64,000 bases of DNA from Longimycelium tulufanense (GTDB lineage: Bacteria; Actinomycetota; Actinomycetes; Mycobacteriales; Pseudonocardiaceae). The stretch covers positions 122,914 through 186,913 of the forward strand of contig NZ_BMMK01000004.1 of the NCBI RefSeq assembly GCF_014645795.1. The letters run 5' to 3'. This document shows, one piece after another, positions 1 through 7,976 of this stretch. The notes below the pieces were generated by a model that saw only the letters and a program-made list of their open reading frames with translations, searched no databases and was not told the DNA's origin. Each line of letters begins with the position of its first letter. Within the stretch, counting starts at the first letter, position 1. A program made the translations under genes and the position numbers.

Positions 1-1
1 C

Positions 2-1849
2 GTGATCCTGTCGTCCACCTTGGACAATTTCAACGCCGGAATCGCGGGTAACAAGAAAATCCCGGTGTTCCAGTTCACCGCCACCGTCACCAAGGAACTC
101 CGCCCGGCACTGTCCGCGGGAACGCTGAAGATCCGCCTGTCCGGTGACCTGCGCGCCAGCCTGCAGACGTGGTCGCCGGAGCTGACCGACACTCCCAGCA
201 GCTTCACCTCCCGCGGCGTGCACCACAAGATCTCCAAGCCGGACGTGTCCGCGCCGGGTGACACGATCGCCTCCGCGTTGTCCGGCAGCGGAAACCGTAC
301 CCTGGTGATCAGCGGCACCTCGATGGCGGCGCCGCACACCACCGGTGTCGCCGCGCTGGTGCGGCAGGCGCATCCCGACTGGTCACCGGAGGAGGTCAAG
401 GCGGCGGTGATGAACACCGCCAACGCGGACCTGCGTACCGGTCCCAACGGCACGGTGTACGGCCCGAACCGGGTCGGTTCGGGCCGGGTCGACGCCAAGG
501 CCGCGCTGGACAACCAGGTACTGGCCATGGTGGAGGACGACCCGGGCGCGGTCAGCGTCTCCTTCGGCACGGTCGAGGTGGGCGGCCCGACCGCGATCAC
601 CAAGACCGTGAAGCTGGTCAACAAGGGCGTGCAGGCCGTGGAGTTCGGCGTCGGTTACCAGGCCGCCACCGAGATCCCCGGTGTGCGCTACGAGGTTTCG
701 ACCAGCTCGGTGCGCCTCAACCCGCGTGGCGTCGCCCGGATCAAGGTGACGTTGAAGATCGACGACCCGGCCGCGCTGCGCAAGACGATGGACCCGACCA
801 TGGAGCCGGTGCAGCTCAACGTGGCGCGCCAGTTCCTGTCCGACGCTTCCGGTCGTCTCACGTTGTCGCCGAAGAACGGGTCGACCACCCCGCTGCGGGT
901 TCCGGTCTACGCGGCGCCGAAGCCGGTGGCCGACATCAGCACCGCCGAGGCGGTGCGGTTCCGTCCCGGCGAGCAACAGGCCGTGCTCAACGTGCGGGGC
1001 CGCGGCCTGGACCAGGGCGAGGACAGCCGGGCGTACCGCTCGTTGCTGAGCGTCTTCGAGCTGCAGGGCATCTCGCCGCGGCTTCCCGAGTGCAGCAGGA
1101 AGATCACGACCCGCTGCACGGTGAACGAGACCGCCAGGGGCGCTGACCTGCGCTACGTGGGCGCCGCCTCGACCGCTCCGCTGGCCAAGATGCAGGGCAG
1201 GCCGGAGCGGTCGGTGCTCGCGTTCGGTCTGGCCACCTGGAGCAACTGGTACAACGTCGGCGGCAACACGATCCCGTTCGTCGACATCGACACCAACGGT
1301 GACGGCAGGCCGGACTTCGAGACCTACGTGGCCCGGCCGTCGGGCACCGACGTGTTGGTGGCCAAGACGGTGGACCTGAACAAGCCGCTCCCGGACGGCG
1401 GGTTCGCCACGGCCGAGCTGCGGCCGGTCAACAACTTCTTCGGTGACGTCGACACGAACGTGTTCGACACGAACGTGCTCGTGTTGCCGGTCTCGCTCAA
1501 GGCGTTGGGCATCGATCCGAACGCCGACAGCAAGCGGATCAGCTGGACCGTCGGCGTGACCGGCTACTACACGGCGCCCGGCGACAAGGACGGCAACATC
1601 GACGCGATCTCGACGCCGATGTCGTTCGACCCGCTGAAGCCGGGCCTGTGGGTGCAGGGTGGCGGGGATGCCGCCCTGTCCTACCTGGCCAAGGCCGGCA
1701 CCGCCCTGGTCGTGAACCGCGACGCCGAGGCGTTGCGGGCGGACAGGGCGAACAAGCTCCTGGTGCTACACCACCACAACGCCAGCGGCAAACGGGCGCA
1801 GGTGGTTCGGGCCCCGGGGGCCAGGATCGGGGGACCGCGCCAGGGCTGA
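2..1849 (+). CDS. Secreted subtilisin-family (S8) protease, C-terminal part
   Basis: This is the 3' part of a serine protease gene cut by the left edge of the window; its true start lies outside. The catalytic serine block GTSMAAPHTTG is present, with the Ser at about residue 107 of the visible frame, followed by the usual helix (VAALVRQAHPDWSPEEVKAAVMNTA). The Asp and His parts of the triad must lie upstream. About 450 residues follow the protease domain: a fibronectin/Fn3-like region (about 190-310) and an acidic beta-rich tail. This is typical of large exported actinobacterial subtilisins. A strong hairpin directly downstream separates it from the next gene. It sits 1.3 kb from the lanthipeptide genes, so a role in leader removal is conceivable but nothing in the sequence shows it. 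Confidence 0.9.
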   Translation: MILSSTLDNFNAGIAGNKKIPVFQFTATVTKELRPALSAGTLKIRLSGDLRASLQTWSPELTDTPSSFTSRGVHHKISKPDVSAPGDTIASALSGSGNRTLVISGTSMAAPHTTGVAALVRQAHPDWSPEEVKAAVMNTANADLRTGPNGTVYGPNRVGSGRVDAKAALDNQVLAMVEDDPGAVSVSFGTVEVGGPTAITKTVKLVNKGVQAVEFGVGYQAATEIPGVRYEVSTSSVRLNPRGVARIKVTLKIDDPAALRKTMDPTMEPVQLNVARQFLSDASGRLTLSPKNGSTTPLRVPVYAAPKPVADISTAEAVRFRPGEQQAVLNVRGRGLDQGEDSRAYRSLLSVFELQGISPRLPECSRKITTRCTVNETARGADLRYVGAASTAPLAKMQGRPERSVLAFGLATWSNWYNVGGNTIPFVDIDTNGDGRPDFETYVARPSGTDVLVAKTVDLNKPLPDGGFATAELRPVNNFFGDVDTNVFDTNVLVLPVSLKALGIDPNADSKRISWTVGVTGYYTAPGDKDGNIDAISTPMSFDPLKPGLWVQGGGDAALSYLAKAGTALVVNRDAEALRADRANKLLVLHHHNASGKRAQVVRAPGARIGGPRQG

Positions 1850-1891
1850 TGCCCGGCTGAGCGGTCCCGGCTCGACCACACCGTGGGAGCC

Positions 1892-1930
1892 GACGGGGCC
1901 GGCGCGACCGAGGGGCGCGCCGGCCCCGTC
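1892..1930 (+). terminator. Strong hairpin after the protease gene
   Basis: There is a perfect 15-bp inverted repeat, GACGGGGCCGGCGCG at 1892-1906 and its complement at 1916-1930, with a 9-nt loop. It starts 43 bp past the protease stop. There is no T-run, as is common for actinobacterial terminators. Confidence 0.7.
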
Positions 1931-1955
1931 CCTCGTGCACGGAATACTGCCCGGC

Positions 1956-2903
1956 ATGAGCGCGCTCGTGGTGGGCCTGGACGTCGGCGGCACCTCGACC
2001 CGGGCGGTGGTGGCCGACCTGGCCGGTCGCCGGCTCGGGGCAGCACAGGGGCCGGGGGGAAACCCGAATGCCTACCCGCCCGAGCAGGCCGCGGCGCACG
2101 TCGGCAGAACGCTGCGGGAAGCGTTGCGGGACGCCAATCCGGCGGAGGTGGCGGCCGGGGTGCTGGCGATGGCGGGCGCGAGCAAGCTGACCGACCCCAT
2201 GGTACGTGCGATGTTCGAGCTGGCGTGGCGGGAATCCGGGTTGCGGTGCGCGTTCCGGGTCGCCCTCGACGTCGAGGCGGGATTCGCCGCCGGTACCTCG
2301 GAGCCGACGGGAACCGCTCTGGTAGCCGGAACCGGGTCGGTGGCATGCCGGATTGTGGATCACCGCCGTTTCCGAACCGTGGGTGGCCACGGCTGGCTGC
2401 TCGGAGACGAGGGGTCGGCGTTCTGGCTGGGCCGGGAGGCGGTCCGGCACACGCTCCACGCCGTGGAACACCGTGGTCGGTGGACGTCCTTGGTGGACTC
2501 GGTCCTGAGCACGGCACTCGGCGACTGGTCGGATCCGTGGGAGGCCCGGAACCGGTTGATCAGCCTGGTGAACGGGGCCAAGCCGGTAGCGCTGGCCGAA
2601 TACGCACCTCTCGTGACCGATGCGGCCCGGACCGGGGATAAGTCGGCCGGGACGATTGTGGACACCGCCGCGACACACCTTGCCGATCTCGTCACCGCCA
2701 CGCGCGAGCCCGATGACGCAAGCCCGGTCGTACTCATCGGCGGTCTCACCGCGCGGGAGAACCCGGTGGGCAGCGCGCTCCGCGCCAAGCTCGGCCGCTA
2801 CGACATCCGCACGGCCACCGATGGTGCGGCGGGCGCCGCCTGGCTCGCCGCCCTGGACCTCGCCGACGACCCGGTGGCCCTGCACGCGGTTCTCGTGCCG
2901 TGA
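1956..2903 (+). CDS. BadF/BadG-type sugar kinase (N-acetylglucosamine kinase-like)
   Basis: This 315-residue protein belongs to the ASKHA-fold BadF/BadG/BcrA family, whose sugar members phosphorylate N-acetylglucosamine or related amino sugars with ATP in the cytoplasm. Visible motifs are GLDVGGTSTRAVV near the N-terminus (phosphate-1 loop), VAGTGSVACRI, the GGHGWLLGDEGSAFWLG segment typical of GlcNAc kinases, and VVLIGGLT near the end (second phosphate loop). ATG 1956 was chosen over the in-frame GTG seven codons upstream because it places the phosphate-1 loop at the usual distance. It stands alone between a terminator hairpin and the lanthipeptide genes. A second family member lies at 16164-17189. 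The exact substrate cannot be read from the sequence. Confidence 0.82.
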   Translation: MSALVVGLDVGGTSTRAVVADLAGRRLGAAQGPGGNPNAYPPEQAAAHVGRTLREALRDANPAEVAAGVLAMAGASKLTDPMVRAMFELAWRESGLRCAFRVALDVEAGFAAGTSEPTGTALVAGTGSVACRIVDHRRFRTVGGHGWLLGDEGSAFWLGREAVRHTLHAVEHRGRWTSLVDSVLSTALGDWSDPWEARNRLISLVNGAKPVALAEYAPLVTDAARTGDKSAGTIVDTAATHLADLVTATREPDDASPVVLIGGLTARENPVGSALRAKLGRYDIRTATDGAAGAAWLAALDLADDPVALHAVLVP

Positions 2904-3168
2904 CTTCCGTTCCGGCGGCGAGACGGCCGACTGTTCCGGCCTGGTGCTCGGACTATATGGATCGCCTTCCGCTCCTCAACCCGGAAAGCGTTTCCCAATA
3001 ACGGCCGTCCTGTAGTTCCACTCACTTCACTTCTTTCGGAGTCTGCAGGTAGGAAGGCTCACGGGACGCCGAACGGTGCTGTCATCACTCGGTCCGTACG
3101 GCGTCCCGCGCCATGTGCCGAACGGGTCGCGACGCGGCTACCACCGCGTCCCGGTGTCTGGAGGTCTG

Positions 3169-4281
3169 ATGCGAGTCTCGGGTGGTTCGTCGCCGCACCG
3201 CGTGCTGCCGCGGCCACTCGCCGATGTTCCCGCGGTCAATGCCCTGCTGACCGGTGCGGAACTGGGACCGCTCGAGGCCGACTCGGTGACCTCGTTCCCC
3301 GGTCGCAACGACAACTGGGCGGGAACGACCCGCAGTGGTCGGGGTGTCTTCGTGAAACGGGTCGGCGGGGACCGCGAGGAGTCGCTGGGGCGTCTCCATC
3401 GTGCGCTCACCTTCGAGCGTTGGGTCGACCGGCGTCCCGCACGGTCCCTGCGCCGCCCCCGTTGCCTGGGCTCCGACGAACCGAACAGGCTGCTGGTCTT
3501 CGAGCTGCTCGACGCCACGAGCGGCAACGAGTTGCTCCGTGCGGAATCGCTCGGTCCCCAGTGGTGTCGCGAGGCGGGCCTCGCCATCGGCACACTGCAC
3601 GGCCTGCCTGTCGAGCCCGGGGACGGGTTGGACCGCTCCCCGCACCCGCTGCCTCCCCTGGACTTCCTCCAGGCACTGCCGTTGGGCGCCTTCCAGCGAG
3701 CCACGATGGCGGAGCTGGCCGCGTGGCGGCTTCTCCAACGTGACAGGGAGCTGGCCCGGGCGCTGACCGAACTGCGCCGGCAGGAAGCCGATGCCGCCCC
3801 GACCCCGGTGCACGGCGACCTGCGCCTGGACCAGATCGCCACGGTGGGGGAGGAACTCCACATCCTCGACTGGGAGGAGTTCCGTCTCGCCGACCCCGCA
3901 CGGGACGTTGGCTCCGTCGTGGGTGAGCTGTTGTGGCACGCCATCGTCAGCATCCCCGACCCGGAGGAGGGCGACGACGCCGAGCTGGAGCCGTCCCCAG
4001 GGGCCATCGCCACGCGCGGCGTGCAGCGGCTGGCCCGGTTCCGGCCACTGATCTCGGCCTTCTGGAACGGATACCGGGCCGCCCGCCCCCGGTTCGACAC
4101 CGGCTTGGCCGAACGCGCCTGTGCGTTCGCCGGATGGCACATGTTCGACCGCCTGCTGGCCGGTGGCGGGGTCCAGGGCCGGCTTTCGGCGTTGCAACGG
4201 GCCGCGGCCGGGATCGGGCGCAACGTCCTACTCGCCCCGGGGAGCTTCCGTGCCGTACTCGGGTTAGGAGACGACACATGA
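3169..4281 (+). CDS. APH-fold kinase-like protein of a split lanthipeptide dehydratase (LxmK/TvaC-like)
   Basis: This 370-residue protein has the aminoglycoside-phosphotransferase fold. A glycine-poor N-lobe has a likely ATP-binding Lys in GVFVKRV. The catalytic loop is HGDLRLDQ (His215, Asp217) and the metal-binding Asp234 lies in ILDWEEF. The loop has Gln222 where classical APH enzymes have Asn. The gene overlaps the next one by ATGA, and that gene encodes a HopA1-type protein. This kinase/HopA1 pair is the known Ser/Thr dehydratase of class V lanthipeptides (LxmK/LxmY) and thioamitides (TvaC/TvaD): the kinase phosphorylates Ser/Thr of the precursor and the partner eliminates phosphate. ATG 3169 has a GGAGG site; an in-frame start at 3076 lacks one. 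The dehydratase role is inferred from the pairing and the LanC/precursor genes nearby. Confidence 0.8.
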   Translation: MRVSGGSSPHRVLPRPLADVPAVNALLTGAELGPLEADSVTSFPGRNDNWAGTTRSGRGVFVKRVGGDREESLGRLHRALTFERWVDRRPARSLRRPRCLGSDEPNRLLVFELLDATSGNELLRAESLGPQWCREAGLAIGTLHGLPVEPGDGLDRSPHPLPPLDFLQALPLGAFQRATMAELAAWRLLQRDRELARALTELRRQEADAAPTPVHGDLRLDQIATVGEELHILDWEEFRLADPARDVGSVVGELLWHAIVSIPDPEEGDDAELEPSPGAIATRGVQRLARFRPLISAFWNGYRAARPRFDTGLAERACAFAGWHMFDRLLAGGGVQGRLSALQRAAAGIGRNVLLAPGSFRAVLGLGDDT

Positions 4282-5246
4282 GCACGCCCACCGCCATGTT
4301 GCCACCAAGGCTGGTCGGGGCTTTGGCCGCGGTGGAGGTCGGTTCGGCAGGCCACAGGGCCCGGGTCGGTGAGGTTGATGTCGTCGCGGCTCATCCTCGC
4401 GAGCTGCGGCGCCGGCTCTCCGAAGCACTGTACGAGATTCTCCACACCGGCCAATCCACTCAAGACGGTCCGCCGCCGCGGGTGGCGCGAGAGCCGGAGT
4501 TGGAAGAGCGGTTTCTGGCCGCGATGCCGCATGCGCGGACCCGGGTCGTCGCGCCCCTGGTGTCCTTGCCCGATGACGATGGTGGCACGCCCGTTGTGGA
4601 GGTCGACGGGGTTCGTGTGCGGGTGCCGGTGGACCGCCTGGCGGGTGATATCCCGCGCGACGCCGGCCAACTCGCGGATGTCGAGCTCGGCGCGGCGCGC
4701 CCGACCCTGTCGCCAGGGTTCTTCCTCGCCCGCGGATCCCGTGGCTCGATCGGGCTCGGTCCGATTCTCCGTATATATGTGCACCTGAAGGACCCAGACA
4801 CTGCGGTCGAGGCATGGGCGGTCGCCCTTCGCGCACTCGAGATGTCCGAGGTGCGCTATCAGGCCAAGGTCCTGTCCAGTCCGGTTTCGTATCCGCGCCG
4901 GGATGGCTTGGTCATCTATCTTCCCGCAGGCGAGCAGCACATCGTGCACGACGTGACCTCGGCCCTCGGCGAGGTCGACGGACTGGGTGCGGAGACATCC
5001 TGCTTCGCCGAACGGATGGCACCCGGGATCGCGATCGCGTGGGAGCCGGCGGACGAACGGCCGGGGATGGGCGGCCTCAGCTTCGGTCAGCATCGTGCCG
5101 CCGCCATCGCCGAAGGGTTGCTCTCGCACGCCCAGAACCCCGAGGACGCAACACGTGAGGTCGCCATTGCTACGGCGATGGTGCGTGCGGGGATCGATCC
5201 AGCGAACCCCTCTCGGAATGTCCCCCAGCACACCACCGAGAACTGA
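4278..5246 (+). CDS. HopA1-family lyase partner of the split dehydratase
   Basis: This 322-residue protein carries a HopA1-type domain in its C-terminal two thirds: PGFFLARGSRG, then RIYVHLKDPDTAVEAW, then YQAKVLSSPVSYPRRDGLVIYLP, which are hallmark stretches of the family. HopA1 homologues in class V lanthipeptide and thioamitide clusters are thought to act as phospho-Ser/Thr lyases, turning phosphorylated residues into dehydroalanine or dehydrobutyrine. The gene overlaps the kinase stop by ATGA and has AGGAG upstream, so the two are translationally coupled and probably form a complex. The first 100 or so residues are not recognisable. It faces the LanC gene convergently, with exporter debris in between. 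Confidence 0.8.
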   Translation: MSTPTAMLPPRLVGALAAVEVGSAGHRARVGEVDVVAAHPRELRRRLSEALYEILHTGQSTQDGPPPRVAREPELEERFLAAMPHARTRVVAPLVSLPDDDGGTPVVEVDGVRVRVPVDRLAGDIPRDAGQLADVELGAARPTLSPGFFLARGSRGSIGLGPILRIYVHLKDPDTAVEAWAVALRALEMSEVRYQAKVLSSPVSYPRRDGLVIYLPAGEQHIVHDVTSALGEVDGLGAETSCFAERMAPGIAIAWEPADERPGMGGLSFGQHRAAAIAEGLLSHAQNPEDATREVAIATAMVRAGIDPANPSRNVPQHTTEN

Positions 5247-5293
5247 GTTTCCTTGGCACACCAAGGTCAACTTTGGACATGGTAGTGCTGCTG

Positions 5294-5590
5294 TCAGGCC
5301 CTCGCGGAATAATGGCGCAGCGCCAGCGGGTCGAAGACCGCGACGAGCGCCACGATCCACAGGACAGTCCAAGACGCCGAACTCCCGACGGAGTGTCCGA
5401 GCATGAACTCACGAACAGCATCTGTCACGTAGGTCGCCGGGTTGTGCACGACATATAAATACAGCCATCCGGCATGGTGTCGGGCGGAGCAGAGATCGAA
5501 CTGCCGAACGTCAGCCCAGCCCGGTGAGGGCAGTCGTGGTGCCGAACCGCTTCACCAGCCCTGGGCGACAATCGCGTGCCCGCTGTCGTA
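5294..5590 (-). pseudogene. Remnant of a DrrA/DrrB-type ABC exporter
   Basis: Reading the minus strand from about 5475 to the TGA at 5296-5294 gives the C-terminal end of an ABC-2 permease: WLYLYVVHNPATYVTDAVRE, then FMLGHSVGSSASWTVLWI, ending LALRHYSARA. This matches the usual DrrB ending (NPxTYxxDAxR, a transmembrane helix, then a short basic tail). Just upstream, 5590-5521 reads PGLVKRFGTTTALTGLG, which resembles the start of a DrrA ATPase ahead of its Walker A motif. There is no start codon and no Walker motifs. The simplest explanation is a deletion that removed most of an ATPase-permease pair and joined the beginning of one gene to the end of the other. The permease part is convincing; the ATPase part is short and less certain. 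Confidence 0.65.
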
Positions 5591-5634
5591 GCTCCTCCCC
5601 CGCCAAGCATCCCGAACGGGACCGACCAGGGATG

Positions 5635-6957
5635 TCATTCCGCCGAACCGTCTACCGGAGGTGGCACGAGCAACAACGCGGAGTCCCAACCGGACCGTGG
5701 GGGCTGCCCGGTGGCGTAGGCATGCAACGCCAGCGCCGTGCCCGCGGCTCCGAGAGCGAACCCGGGATCGTCGTACATTTCGTTGCCGTGCACCGCACGG
5801 AAGCCGAACCGACTGTCCGGCTCGAACTGACCGAGAACACGTTCCGCGAGTGTGGTCGACAACTCCTGCAACGCATCGCGGGCCTGCGGCTCCGTGACAT
5901 CGTCTAGAGCGCGAAGCACGAGGCAGAGCAGACCGGCCCAGCCGTGGCAGATGCCGGCGTCCCGCACGTGGTCGAGGTCACCGGCCACGTCGAACCCATC
6001 CCGCATGGTCGTGATCGCGTCCCGCATCCACTCCGGACGATGCAGTGCCCGTGCGGCGAGGCGCAGCGCGTTGGCCACTCCGACACTGCCGTAGCACCAG
6101 CCCAGTTGGGTCAGCGGCGTCGTGTTCGCCACGCCGGTAACCTCGCCGAAGCTCAGGATCCGGGGCCAGCACAGCCGGCCCCGGCGATCGGGTCGACGCT
6201 GGGCGAGCAACCAGGTGGCGAGGTGTTCGACGGTCTCGCGTTGCCGGGGAAACTCCACGCCGACGAGCAACGCCGAGGCGAGGAACGCCAGCACACCCGC
6301 GAGTCCGTGCGCCAGCCCAAGGTTGAGGTAGCCCTGCGGGTATCCGATGAGCGGGGTGCGTTCGACCCACGCTGACGGGACCCTGTGCCCGGCAATCTCG
6401 CGGGTACCGGCCAGCAGGGACAGGGCGTCGATCACGCCGACCAGGCCACCGTCGTCGGCCTTGTCCTCGGCGAGGAGGTAGGTTCCGAGCCCGGTCAGAC
6501 CGTAGAAGAGGTCGTAGTCGTTGACACCGAGGTTCGGTTCTCCGTGGGAGAACCGCTCGTGGAGCGCCGCAGCCAGCCGCACCGCGGTTGCGTTCACCGG
6601 GGACCGCACGTGTTGCCGGACGGACAGGTAGCCCTCCTGCTCGGAGGCCACCAGCCGGCACGCGAAACCCAGGCCCGCAAGACCCCCGAAGAGTCCGACC
6701 CGGCTGGCGGCACCCTTCAGCCCGGCGACCGACGCCAACAGGTGCGCGGTCCCCGGAACGTTCCATCGCGGCTCCCACCGACCCAGCTCGATGAAGAGCA
6801 ATGCGACGCCGGCATGGCCGTTGGCCAGCAGCGAACCAGCGTACTCGGCCGTCGGCGTGGCGTGCGCGGCGACGTGCCGGGGGTCGGACAGCCGCTCGGC
6901 AACCGCCGCCACCACCTCGAGGGCCCGCGCGCGGGTTCGCGAATCGTCATGATCCAT
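5635..6957 (-). CDS. lanC: Free-standing LanC-type lanthionine cyclase
   Basis: This 440-residue protein is a LanC cyclase, which adds cysteine thiols to dehydrated residues to form (methyl)lanthionine rings. All five NisC-type active-site residues are present at matching spacing: Asp149 (YDLFYG), His217 (AHGLAG), Cys288 (WCYG), and Cys337-His338 (CHGWAG), the last three being zinc ligands. The GxxG repeats of the alpha/alpha toroid are visible throughout, for example NGHAGVALLF and GLFGGLAGLG. The length fits a stand-alone LanC, not a domain of LanM or LanKC. ATG 6957 follows AGAGG. It lies downstream of, and on the same strand as, the precursor gene, with a strong hairpin between. Pairing a LanC with an APH/HopA1 dehydratase is unusual, since class V clusters normally lack LanC. 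Confidence 0.92.
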   Translation of the reverse strand: MDHDDSRTRARALEVVAAVAERLSDPRHVAAHATPTAEYAGSLLANGHAGVALLFIELGRWEPRWNVPGTAHLLASVAGLKGAASRVGLFGGLAGLGFACRLVASEQEGYLSVRQHVRSPVNATAVRLAAALHERFSHGEPNLGVNDYDLFYGLTGLGTYLLAEDKADDGGLVGVIDALSLLAGTREIAGHRVPSAWVERTPLIGYPQGYLNLGLAHGLAGVLAFLASALLVGVEFPRQRETVEHLATWLLAQRRPDRRGRLCWPRILSFGEVTGVANTTPLTQLGWCYGSVGVANALRLAARALHRPEWMRDAITTMRDGFDVAGDLDHVRDAGICHGWAGLLCLVLRALDDVTEPQARDALQELSTTLAERVLGQFEPDSRFGFRAVHGNEMYDDPGFALGAAGTALALHAYATGQPPRSGWDSALLLVPPPVDGSAE

Positions 6958-7082
6958 CAAGTACCTCTACTGGCCAGCGACGTTGGGTCGGACGCAATTC
7001 CGGCGCGGAAACGGCGTTCCCGCCCGGTGCGCCTCGCTCAGCAACGTTGGTCGGTCGTGAGCGTCGAGGAAGGTTGAAGATG

Positions 7083-7125
7083 CGGTGTGGGGCCCGCAAC
7101 CGACCGGAAAGCGGGCCCCACACCG
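7083..7125 (-). terminator. Hairpin between precursor and cyclase genes
   Basis: There is a perfect 15-bp inverted repeat, CGGTGTGGGGCCCGC at 7083-7097 with its complement at 7111-7125, and a 13-nt loop. It starts 12 bp after the precursor stop and lies upstream of lanC on the same strand. It could end most precursor transcripts and let a fraction through into lanC, a common way to make more precursor than enzyme. That role is inferred. Confidence 0.7.
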
Positions 7126-7136
7126 TGGTCACGGCC

Positions 7137-7280
7137 TCAGCCGCACTGGACCGACGGGCAGCAGATGCTGGTGGTGAGCGGGTTGCCGCTGGCCACCTGC
7201 TGCACCGAGCCGGCGTCCGCCACGAACTCCTCGGCGTCCACGTAGAAGGTGAGGCCCTCCATCAGGTCGTGCGCGCTCAT
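7137..7280 (-). CDS. lanA: Lanthipeptide precursor peptide (47 residues)
   Basis: This small gene starts with ATG 7280 behind a strong GAGGAGAGGAGA site. It encodes an acidic leader of about 34 residues (MSAHDLMEGLTFYVDAEEF and on to VASGNP) and a Cys- and Ser/Thr-rich tail, LTTSICCPSVQCG. All three cysteines and four of the six Ser/Thr residues are in the last 13 residues. Each cysteine sits three positions after a Ser or Thr (TSIC, SICC, SVQC), the spacing of four-residue lanthionine rings. Leader/core polarity, size, the adjacent LanC gene and the kinase/HopA1 pair together identify it as the substrate. The cleavage point (perhaps after GNP) is a guess, as no dedicated protease or LanT is present. 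Confidence 0.85.
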   Translation of the reverse strand: MSAHDLMEGLTFYVDAEEFVADAGSVQQVASGNPLTTSICCPSVQCG

Positions 7281-7976
7281 GTCGATCTCCTCTCCTCGTT
7301 GCCAGACGTACGTATCCGGCGCACGCGGGTGATAAGAAAAACCGCGTCGACTTCCGGAAAGAACGGGAACATCAGAATTGGCCCCCGTCTCGAACATTCC
7401 TACCCAAAGCCGACGGCCGCCGTAAAGTGATACGGACCACAAACAGGGATTATCGCCAGATGCACGACCCGGCCGGAACCCCAGAGAGAATCCGTATGGA
7501 ACCACCGCCCGGGGTGGGGCGACACGGCACAACCAGCCCCAGGAGCGCGGAAAGCTCGCCGACCGACACGAAGAACAGACCCTTCCGCCGACCCCCGGCA
7601 CCCGATGTGGTATGGACGGCGACTATAACGTCGACGTTCGATATTTCTTGTTCGATAAGGCGGAGAAATAAGTGCTGGGCAGCGCACAGAAACATCACCC
7701 ACGAGTAGTAGGAACCGCACTACTCAGCACACGAATAATTGATCAACACGCCGGGAACAATCGTTTTCCGACTACGCTCGGATGTCGTCTTTGAGTGATC
7801 ATGCGCCTCGTGTCGTGGGGCGCCGTAGCTCGCTGGGGCACGCGGGCGAAGGGGGCTTGATGGACGGGTGCCGCGGACCGGGAAAGGTCGCCGCGTTGGG
7901 ACGTGTCGTGCCGGAGGGGACGCAACCCGACACGACACGGCCGGCGGCGGCCGCACGAGCCCGAACCGGAGTCGGC
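7281..7976. other. Intergenic region between precursor and LysR genes
   Basis: These 696 bp hold no recognisable gene. The stretch 7320-7460 and 7600-7760 is visibly richer in A/T than its surroundings, as expected for divergent promoters of the precursor (minus) and the LysR regulator (plus). Short open frames here have no recognisable product or good ribosome site. LysR proteins often bind a T-N11-A site in such a divergent gap; I could not pick one out with confidence. Confidence 0.5.

Noticed and set aside
3138..5372. A 744-codon open frame on the minus strand
   Set aside because: It lies antisense to the kinase and HopA1 genes, has no domain, and its composition is that of a shadow frame in GC-rich DNA. 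The two plus-strand genes have family motifs, ribosome sites and an ATGA overlap.
5170..5421. An 83-codon minus-strand frame beside the HopA1 gene end
   Set aside because: It is out of frame with the exporter remnant; the meaningful translation of this DNA is the decayed permease end at 5294-5475.
7427..7708. Short frames in the gap between lanA and the LysR gene, considered as a second precursor
   Set aside because: None combines a ribosome site, an acidic leader and a Cys/Ser/Thr-rich end.
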